Source: Candidatus Competibacteraceae bacterium (GTDB lineage: Bacteria > Pseudomonadota > Gammaproteobacteria > Competibacterales > Competibacteraceae). Taken from it: a stretch of 8,413 bases of DNA. Below are positions 1 to 4,960 of the stretch, piece after piece. A model generated the notes under the pieces. It made no database searches, was not told the origin of the DNA, and saw only the letters and a program-made list of their open reading frames with translations. The stretch lies in assembly GCA_020445005.1 (NCBI GenBank), contig JAGRHM010000432.1, forward strand, positions 1-8,413. Reading direction: 5' to 3'. Every line of letters starts with the position of its first letter. Positions within the stretch are counted from its first letter, which is position 1. Made by a program: the position numbers and the translations under genes.

Positions 1-75
1 TAATCTTATAAAACCTTAGAAAAAACAATGATAAATAATTGAAAATTATATAAAAATTATTAAGGAGCGAGTCTA
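1..75. other. AT-rich segment abutting a broken transposase
   Basis: The first 60 or so bases are almost entirely A and T, in sharp contrast to the GC-rich genes that fill the rest of the window. No ORF, hairpin or RNA gene can be supported in it. It meets the transposase fragment near position 75, where the protein stops resembling its family. It may be foreign DNA, or a native AT-rich spacer joined by a deletion. The base composition is observed; the origin is inferred. Confidence 0.5.
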
Positions 76-263
76 TTAAACACGGTACCGCATTCCCGGC
101 AACGATCATCCAGGATCGGCGCACGGTCGCCCCTATGGGGACACTGCCCTGCCGGCAGGAAATGCCCGTATGGGCAGCACAAACCTTGCGGATGGAGAAT
201 CTCCAGCAAAAAATTGTAATATTCTTGCTGATCCAGCAAATCGGTCAGCGGAAAACGGATCAT
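60..263 (-). pseudogene. Truncated transposase, N-terminal zinc-ribbon fragment (IS1595-like)
   Basis: This 67-residue ORF looks like the start of an IS1595-type DDE transposase. After an N-terminal helix (FPLTDLLDQQEYYNFLLEIL) comes a zinc-ribbon pattern with Cys29/Cys30, His34, Cys41, Cys55 and Cys58, ending in RCRECGTVFN. In family members this is normally followed by a threonine/glycine-rich turn and then the catalytic domain. Here the reading frame runs into AT-rich sequence after FN and stops four residues later, so the whole catalytic domain is missing. The start is well formed: an AGAGAGGAG ribosome site lies about 10 nt upstream of the ATG. The fragment cannot transpose. The family assignment rests on remembered zinc-ribbon features, not on a search. 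No terminal inverted repeats could be identified. Confidence 0.6.
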
Positions 264-390
264 GGCACCGATGCTCCTCTCTACTGGATTCTGGAAGGGT
301 ACCGCAAATTCTACGTGGTTCGTCTCATCCTCCTTGGGGCTTCATCCATTTGCCGATATGAGCGAACATTGTATTGTGATTGGTAAATTA

Positions 391-423
391 AATGTAAGCA
401 TTCAGTCTGTTGGCAGTTACATT
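391..423 (-). terminator. Weak stem-loop at the 3' end of the DUF4105 gene
   Basis: AATGTAA (391-397) and TTACATT (417-423) form a perfect 7-bp inverted repeat with a 19-nt loop, spanning the stop codon of the minus-strand DUF4105 gene. On the minus strand the stem is followed by TAATTTACC, which is only moderately U-rich. The stem is AT-rich and the loop long, so this is a weak terminator candidate. Nothing else recognisable was found in the 158-nt spacer at 264-421. Confidence 0.25.
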
Positions 424-2353
424 AAAAGTATGCATGCACCCCGACGCTGAACTCCTGGAGCTCTGCGAAATATCGCCATTCGATTCGTAACGACCAATCG
501 CGTCCCAACGCCAGATGCTGCCCCACGCTCGCCCGCCAAGCTGTTCGACTATCGCCCCATCGGTAATCCAGTCCATTGACACGGGCCAGAATTTTCCAGT
601 GCATCGCCGGTTGCAACAAAGTCCCGGCGGTCATTCCCCATCCAGTCCGATAGTCGCTTGCAAAATCCTGGCTGTAATCGAGTTCCAGTTTTGGCAAGAC
701 GAACCATAAGGCGCGCCACGGCCAGCGGGTTTCCACAGTCAATCCCAACCCGCCGCTGAGATTAAACACGCGACAATCCAGGCAATCGTCATGGGGAAGA
801 GGTACCCAGCCGATGTGAACTTGCCAGGCTGGAGCAGGCGCAAGTGCATCGAAAGGCGTCAGCGAAGCGATATCCAGCACCGTCAATCGGTCGAGATGCA
901 AGCCACCCTCGTCCGGATAGTGGCGAATGGCCATGCTCAACACCTCGATCTGGGCGTCAGGCGTATAACCGGCATCCGGTTCCAGCAGATCGTGGCCGCT
1001 GGCGCGCATGATGAATTCCACAAATTCTTTTCCATTGCGCTGACCAAGGCCCATACCGACTCTACGCGAAGCATGACCGGTTTCCGGACGAGTAGCATAG
1101 GGTTCAATAGCAACAGGCGCTGCAGGAACTGCTAATCCTTGGCGAGCTGCCAGCAATTGGTGCGCGATCCGGTCGGGTGGAATCGCCCTTCTCTTTTCAA
1201 GTCGGTCAACTTGTTGATGTTGTCGCTGATCCAGCGCCAGTTCCAGTAACAGCGCCTGGCGCTCTGGGGCCAATGTAGTGAAGGCGGGTGCCAGGGCCGC
1301 TTGCGGATCACGACGCACTTGTCGAACCAGCCGCAGTTCCTCGCGACTCAACGCCTGTTGGCGACGACGGATCACGGTTCCTCGCGCCGGGCGCGCGACC
1401 ACTTCCCCAACGAGTCCCGGTTGCCGGTCTAACAACCGCAAGGTATCCGCCGGCAAGGTCCACAAGGTGAACTGGTCGCTGAATCGTAAATTCGGATCAG
1501 CGGCTTCCAGCAAGGTCAGTAATTGCCAGGCGCAATTCTCCCGAAAAAAATAGTAATCAAACTCAATGCCGCGCAGTTCCCAGACATGTTCCAGCATTCG
1601 TTGCAATTGCAGTGGAGACAGATTCAGCCGGTATTCCCAGATGTCCCGGCTTTCCAGATCACTGTAGGTTCGCACCATTTGGTAATAGGGTTGAATGTCG
1701 AATTGGCCACGAAAACCGCCGGTGATACCGTCGATGGCATACATCAAGCCGTGGCTGCCCGAGTCATCAGCGGCGTAATTGATGGTATAGGCCAGCAAGC
1801 GGGTTCGTTCCGTCTGACCGCGCGGGTCCAGTCGTAGCAGGATATGGCCAAATAGCGAGGCGGGATTGTTAAGATAGGCCGAGGCGAATATCAAGGTTGC
1901 GGCTTCGGCGTTCAGTTCCCGGAACCAATGCTGAAAACGCACGCAGGTTTGCGGCGGCAAGCGGCGAGCATCAAAACCCAGTTCCGCCTTCAACCAGCGA
2001 TAGCGGGCAATGAACGCGCACTGGGCCGGTTGTGGATCGGCGCCCACCGGCTCGGGGGTGAAAAAGGCGCGCAAAGTGGCGGCCAGTTCTGCTTGCGGAT
2101 CGTTTTTGCCAGTAGGCGCGAGAAAGAAGCGGGCATCATCAGCATCGCTGATAACACGCTCGCCATCTAGGGCAGGACGATAATGCAACAGGATATGCCA
2201 CTCACGCCGCTCAGCCAGATTCATCTGCTCGGCACGATCCAGCAGTTCGTTTAAATAGTCAGCCCGGGCAGCCCTTCCCTGGAGTAGAACCCCAAGCAGA
2301 AGGATGACGCAGGACCGGCGGATGACCGATGTAATGGGTTGTGCGATTCGCAC
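422..2353 (-). CDS. DUF4105 (Lnb-type N-terminal domain) exported protein with predicted C-terminal beta-barrel
   Basis: This is a 643-residue envelope protein of unproven function. A signal peptide (residues 1-31: basic IRR, a hydrophobic run, then an ARA cleavage site before Asp32) directs it to the periplasm. Residues about 110-285 carry the DUF4105 signature: QCAFIARYRWL (Cys112), Cys137, NPASLFGHILLRL (His170), YTINYAA, ITGGFRGQF, PYYQMV, RDIWEYRL and FRENCAW (Cys274). The conserved Cys and His suggest a papain-like thiol hydrolase fold, as discussed for Lnb-type domains; this is inference. Residues about 425-643 show alternating hydrophobic/aromatic strands, a CxxC at 524-527 and a terminal Phe, the usual signature of an outer-membrane beta-barrel. 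The GTG start directly abuts the stop of the upstream gene (TGAGTG) and has no strong ribosome site of its own, so translational coupling is likely. The length suits the family. Confidence 0.85.
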   Translation of the reverse strand: MRIAQPITSVIRRSCVILLLGVLLQGRAARADYLNELLDRAEQMNLAERREWHILLHYRPALDGERVISDADDARFFLAPTGKNDPQAELAATLRAFFTPEPVGADPQPAQCAFIARYRWLKAELGFDARRLPPQTCVRFQHWFRELNAEAATLIFASAYLNNPASLFGHILLRLDPRGQTERTRLLAYTINYAADDSGSHGLMYAIDGITGGFRGQFDIQPYYQMVRTYSDLESRDIWEYRLNLSPLQLQRMLEHVWELRGIEFDYYFFRENCAWQLLTLLEAADPNLRFSDQFTLWTLPADTLRLLDRQPGLVGEVVARPARGTVIRRRQQALSREELRLVRQVRRDPQAALAPAFTTLAPERQALLLELALDQRQHQQVDRLEKRRAIPPDRIAHQLLAARQGLAVPAAPVAIEPYATRPETGHASRRVGMGLGQRNGKEFVEFIMRASGHDLLEPDAGYTPDAQIEVLSMAIRHYPDEGGLHLDRLTVLDIASLTPFDALAPAPAWQVHIGWVPLPHDDCLDCRVFNLSGGLGLTVETRWPWRALWFVLPKLELDYSQDFASDYRTGWGMTAGTLLQPAMHWKILARVNGLDYRWGDSRTAWRASVGQHLALGRDWSLRIEWRYFAELQEFSVGVHAYF

Positions 2354-2752
2354 TCAATTCAATGCGACATGAACGCCAAAGCGTGGATCAGCGCGCAATT
2401 CCCGACTTAATGCCGTCAACATTTCATCTGCCGTTGTCTGGTCGCTCGGGAACAGCGTTGTAAATTTTTCCTGGGTGAACACGAAGAACTCAGGTTGACG
2501 ACCGGGTTCAATTTGCAGTAACGCAGCTAGGGAACTCAGATATTCCCCCTGCCCCGCCGCCATGTCCTGCTTCAGTCGCAGTAAATTAACGTGGGCGAAT
2601 TCGGTGATCTGCTGTTGCCGGTCCATAAATGCGGAGCTGTTGTTACCAGCGGTCGTCGCACTGGAGCCGGAACTGGGATCGATCATCACCGTACAGGCAC
2701 TGCCCCCCAAGCCCAACAAGACAATTAAGGCTACATTCAGTAAAGATTTCAT
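2354..2752 (-). CDS. Small DUF3015-like exported protein, possible lipoprotein
   Basis: This 132-residue protein has an N-terminal export signal (MKSLLNVALIVLLGLGG) ending at GSAC. Cys20 is its only cysteine and could be lipidated, but Gly at -3 is an unusual lipobox residue, so ordinary signal-peptidase cleavage is also possible. A Ser/Thr/Gly/Asn-rich linker follows (residues about 26-42). Residues 45-129 resemble the C-terminal half of DUF3015 proteins: FAHVNLLRLKQDMAAGQGEY, then LAALLQI and a final helical LRADPRFG. The cysteine-rich first half (GCGWG-type motif) of typical DUF3015 proteins is absent, so this is a short variant. The start is secure: GAGGAAA sits 5 nt before the ATG. It is the first gene of an operon with the DUF4105 gene, a pairing known from pseudomonads, which suggests a shared envelope role. 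The DUF3015 link is from memory and moderate in certainty. Confidence 0.7.
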   Translation of the reverse strand: MKSLLNVALIVLLGLGGSACTVMIDPSSGSSATTAGNNSSAFMDRQQQITEFAHVNLLRLKQDMAAGQGEYLSSLAALLQIEPGRQPEFFVFTQEKFTTLFPSDQTTADEMLTALSRELRADPRFGVHVALN

Positions 2753-2757
2753 AATTG

Positions 2758-2764
2758 TTTCCTC
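2758..2764 (-). promoter_or_regulatory. Ribosome binding site of the DUF3015-like gene
   Basis: GAGGAAA on the minus strand lies 5 nt (9 nt from the GAGG core) upstream of the ATG at 2752. This fixes the start of the small exported protein. Confidence 0.7.
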
Positions 2765-2787
2765 AGAAAAGCTTGCGAAATATGCCT

Positions 2788-2815
2788 ATCATAATGTGAA
2801 TCGATAAAAGTTGAA
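2788..2815 (-). promoter_or_regulatory. Candidate sigma70 promoter for the DUF3015-like/DUF4105 operon
   Basis: On the minus strand, TTCAAC (2815-2810) and TATGAT (2793-2788) are separated by 16 nt. The -10 matches the consensus at five of six positions; the -35 matches at only three. It lies about 35 nt before the ATG of the lipoprotein-like gene, in the divergent spacer shared with the radical SAM gene. No equally good promoter was found for the plus-strand gene in the same spacer. Confidence 0.35.
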
Positions 2816-2887
2816 GTGATAGAAGATTAGAAAAGCTGCCTTTTAATAACTTTAGACAACGCCTATCCACTGGTTGCCTCCCGTTTC

Positions 2888-2894
2888 TAAGGAA
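2888..2894 (+). promoter_or_regulatory. Ribosome binding site of the radical SAM gene
   Basis: TAAGGAA precedes the ATG at 2903; AGGA ends 9 nt before it. It supports this ATG, which also gives the usual short lead-in to the radical SAM cysteine cluster. Confidence 0.7.
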
Positions 2895-2902
2895 TCCACC
2901 GT

Positions 2903-4054
2903 ATGAAAAATCACTTTTCATTGATTCTGCTCTCCACCCTGCAATGTAATGCGGACTGCGAGTACTGCTTCGAAAATAAAACCATCGACCGGCTGACGCT
3001 CGATCGCTTGGGCGAAATTATGCGCAAGGTACTGGACTACATGGTGGAGAAGTCGCTGTCGGCAGTGACGATCTATTGGCAAGGCGGCGAAGCCATGCTG
3101 CTGCCACCGAGTTGGTATGAGCAGGCTCATGACTTGATCCAGTGGGAAGCCGAGGCGCGCGGCAAGCAGGTCTTCCACAGCCTGCAAAGCAATATGCTGG
3201 CTTACAGTTCCCGCTGGAATGCCGTTATTGCCAAAATGTTCGGTAACTCAGTGGGCACTTCGCTGGATTATCCCAATCTGCACCGCAAACTACTTGGGCA
3301 ACGGCCGGAGAGCTACAACGAAATCTGGGGCAAGCGCGTAAGGGAAGCGCGGGCGGTTGGCATCGATGTGCAGGTCATCGCCGTGCCAAATCAGGCGACG
3401 CTGGAAATTGGCGCGGAACGGTTCTACGCCTACTTCGTTGATAAGATGGGCATTACCGATTTCCAGGTCAACACGCCCTTCCCAGGCGGCGAGACGAGCA
3501 GCGCCAAAAAAGAATTGCCGGTGAAGGAAGTGGAGAAACTCAACCGCTTCTACACGGATTTGGCGGACGTTTGGCTGGAGCGTGGCTACCGTCAAGGGGT
3601 ACGGATTGGACCATTGGACGCTCTCCTCCAGTATTTCAGTCATGAATCGGCAACTCTGCCCTGTATCTGGGGCGACAATTGCGCCAATGCGCTGGTCTCG
3701 ATTGATGCCCGGGGTTATGTGGCGCAATGCGATTGCTGGGTCACCAGTTATCCTGAATACCATTACGGAAACATCTTTACATCCGACAACTTTGGCGAAT
3801 TGTTGCGCAATAGTCCTGCTCGTCAGCAATTCAACGAACGCCCGATTCAACTGATCCAGCGTGACTGCCTGGACTGCAACTATTTATCGCTGTGTCACGG
3901 CGGTTGCCCAGTGCGAACCTATACCGTCCACGGTTCCTTGTTCGAAAAAGACCCCTATTGCGAGTTATACAAGACGATGTTCAGCCGCATGGAACGCGCG
4001 GCTCGGGATTTGGTGCAAGAGACGACCCTGCCTCAACAGAGAATAGCAGCCTGA
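2903..4054 (+). CDS. Radical SAM/SPASM domain protein (probable peptide or protein maturase)
   Basis: This 383-residue cytoplasmic iron-sulfur enzyme is complete. The radical SAM cluster motif CNADCEYC (Cys15, Cys19, Cys22; CX3CX2C) binds the [4Fe-4S] that cleaves S-adenosylmethionine, and WQGGEA (residues 59-64) is the SAM-binding GGE motif. The C-terminal part is a textbook SPASM domain for two auxiliary clusters: Cys260-X10-Gly271-X4-Cys276, then Cys322-X2-Cys325-X5-Cys331-X3-Cys335 and, after a gap, Cys353. Further cysteines at 254 and 278 are also available. This architecture is shared by sulfatase-maturating enzymes and by many RiPP maturases that make thioether, C-C or epimerised products. 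The sequence near the first cluster recalls maturases linked to Nif11-class peptides, but that is recollection, not a search. No sulfatase gene or short Cys-rich or Nif11-like precursor is adjacent. The DUF2934-repeat protein downstream is the only candidate partner on the same strand. The enzyme class is secure; the substrate is unknown. Confidence 0.9.
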   Translation: MKNHFSLILLSTLQCNADCEYCFENKTIDRLTLDRLGEIMRKVLDYMVEKSLSAVTIYWQGGEAMLLPPSWYEQAHDLIQWEAEARGKQVFHSLQSNMLAYSSRWNAVIAKMFGNSVGTSLDYPNLHRKLLGQRPESYNEIWGKRVREARAVGIDVQVIAVPNQATLEIGAERFYAYFVDKMGITDFQVNTPFPGGETSSAKKELPVKEVEKLNRFYTDLADVWLERGYRQGVRIGPLDALLQYFSHESATLPCIWGDNCANALVSIDARGYVAQCDCWVTSYPEYHYGNIFTSDNFGELLRNSPARQQFNERPIQLIQRDCLDCNYLSLCHGGCPVRTYTVHGSLFEKDPYCELYKTMFSRMERAARDLVQETTLPQQRIAA

Positions 4055-4072
4055 CCGCGCCATTCCGCCTAT

Positions 4073-4103
4073 CGTGAAATATGCCACATGGCATATTTCC
4101 ACG
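4073..4103. terminator. Strong stem-loop 19 nt after the radical SAM gene
   Basis: GAAATATGCC (4076-4085) and GGCATATTTC (4090-4099) form a perfect 10-bp stem with an ACAT tetraloop. Allowing a single bulged C at 4100, the stem extends by CGT/ACG to 13 bp. It probably ends or stabilises the radical SAM transcript. It is not a canonical intrinsic terminator because no U-tract follows directly; a T-rich stretch begins only about 25 nt later (TTTTATTCTATTCTT). The symmetry would also suit a protein-binding operator. Confidence 0.45.
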
Positions 4104-4162
4104 CGCATCACCGCTAACCGTCCCCTTTTATTCTATTCTTCATAGAGTGGGAATTTTCTTGT

Positions 4163-4189
4163 CAGGAAAATCCTTACAGGGAAATCCTG
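4163..4189. repeat. Two near-identical palindromic 12-mers upstream of the DUF2934-repeat gene
   Basis: CAGGAAAATCCT (4163-4174) and CAGGGAAATCCT (4178-4189) differ at one base and start 15 nt apart. Each has short inverted arms (AGGA/TCCT in the first, CAGG/CCTG in the second), so each could bind one dimeric regulator. They lie just upstream of the candidate promoter for the next gene. The repeats are seen directly; regulatory use is inference. Confidence 0.3.
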
Positions 4190-4190
4190 A

Positions 4191-4219
4191 TTTAACCCCA
4201 CAACATCGTAACGTATGAT
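4191..4219 (+). promoter_or_regulatory. Candidate promoter for the DUF2934-repeat gene
   Basis: TTTAAC (4191-4196) and TATGAT (4214-4219) are spaced by 17 nt. The -10 element is good (five of six); the -35 is weak (three of six), as would fit an activated promoter. It sits about 35 nt before the start codon at 4255. A weak GAGG ribosome site (4239-4242) lies 12 nt before that ATG. Confidence 0.35.
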
Positions 4220-4254
4220 TTTCGCACTGCAGTTTACAGAGGCGCAGAAAATTT

Positions 4255-4839
4255 ATGGAACACGATTTGGAACATGATATTCGCAGGTTAGCCCATGATA
4301 TTTGGCGGTCGGCCGGGAGCGAGTTCAGTCGAACCGCCCTCGATTTCTGGGCAATGGCGGAGCGGATGGTCATTGAATTTACTGCTGACTCAGTCCGCCG
4401 GACGAACACCGCTACCGCCGCTGCCGTCGAGACCGCAACAAATTGGCCCTTGGCGCTGCGCGCGCTTTATCTGTATCGGGTCCGGCAACTCGCCCATTGC
4501 ATGGCGTCCGCCAGCACTGAGCAGCGCGAGCGATCGCTGGATTACTGGCTTGCTGCTGAAAAGCATCTGCGCCTGCTTACCGAGTCGGCAACGCGCGCCG
4601 CTAGCGCACTGGGTCAAGAAGAAGCATTGACCCAAGCCTTCGAAACCTTCTCACCCGCCGATTATCTCGAACAGATCCGTAAAACCGCCTACCACCTGTG
4701 GGAAACCGCGGAGAGTCAGCACCATTCCACACTGGATATCTGGTTAGCCGCAGAGAGCCAGATCTTGGAGTCGCTAGCGGCAGGCGCAACCTTTACTGAT
4801 TCCCAGGACGCTGCTGCGCCTGCGAGAACAGCCCCCTGA
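4255..4839 (+). CDS. Protein of three tandem DUF2934-like repeats, function unknown
   Basis: This 194-residue acidic, helical, soluble protein has no signal peptide or membrane segment. It contains three copies of one pattern: a basic helix opening with I/V-R-x-x-A, a short turn, then LD-aromatic/Ile-W-xxAE. Copy 1 is residues 9-41 (IRRLAHDIW ... LDFWAMAE), copy 2 is 75-109 (VRQLAH ... LDYWLAAE), and copy 3 is 141-174 (IRKTAYHLW ... LDIWLAAE). This matches the DUF2934 motif, usually a single 30-40 residue unit in small proteins; three spaced copies is unusual. The linkers (42-74 and 110-138) are Ala/Thr-rich. Copy 2 has lost the Trp of the first helix (CMAS replaces the IW/LW position) and holds the only Cys (82). 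The C-terminal tail is Ala/Pro-rich and probably disordered. It follows the radical SAM gene on the same strand but has its own 200-nt leader, so co-transcription is uncertain. The function is unknown; a scaffold or a substrate of the radical SAM enzyme are conjectures. Confidence 0.75.
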   Translation: MEHDLEHDIRRLAHDIWRSAGSEFSRTALDFWAMAERMVIEFTADSVRRTNTATAAAVETATNWPLALRALYLYRVRQLAHCMASASTEQRERSLDYWLAAEKHLRLLTESATRAASALGQEEALTQAFETFSPADYLEQIRKTAYHLWETAESQHHSTLDIWLAAESQILESLAAGATFTDSQDAAAPARTAP

Positions 4840-4885
4840 CTGTATTCCAACATTGAAGACGCATTAATAATAAGGAGAGTGCATC

Positions 4886-4927
4886 GTGGGTCTACAAAAT
4901 CTGATTATGTTGCTGATATCAGTCTGA
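4886..4927 (+). CDS. Possible 13-codon leader ORF upstream of hrpB
   Basis: A strong ribosome site (AAGGAGAG, 4872-4879) stands about 8 nt before GTG 4886, which opens a short hydrophobic ORF, MGLQNLIMLLISV, ending at TGA 4925-4927. It is in the same frame as hrpB, and its stop lies 18 nt before the probable hrpB start. It may be a leader peptide that couples or tunes hrpB translation, or the decayed start of a lost gene. The ribosome site is the best in the region and serves no other evident ORF. Expression is unproven. Confidence 0.3.
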   Translation: MGLQNLIMLLISV

Positions 4928-4930
4928 TCA

Positions 4931-4936
4931 AGAAGG
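4931..4936 (+). promoter_or_regulatory. Ribosome binding site that points to an ATT start for hrpB
   Basis: AGAAGG ends 9 nt before ATT 4946, an ideal spacing. A second purine run, AGAGG (4940-4944), lies 7 nt before ATC 4952 and 16 nt before GTG 4961. Neither is well placed for the GTG. Confidence 0.4.
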
Positions 4937-4960
4937 CTTAGAGGCATTTTTATCGAATCG

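Noticed and set aside
264..421. Terminal inverted repeat or target duplication of the broken insertion element
   Set aside because: No matching repeat pair could be found in the window; the other end of the element is absent.
3290..3850. Minus-strand ORF (186 codons) inside the radical SAM gene
   Set aside because: It is fully antisense to the conserved core and SPASM region, shows no domain and has no convincing ribosome site.
4886..4960. Remnant of a TatA-like gene before hrpB
   Set aside because: The leader MGLQNLIMLLISV and the later codons SRRLRG faintly recall a TatA N-terminus, but a stop separates them, the helix end is missing and similarity at this length is not meaningful.
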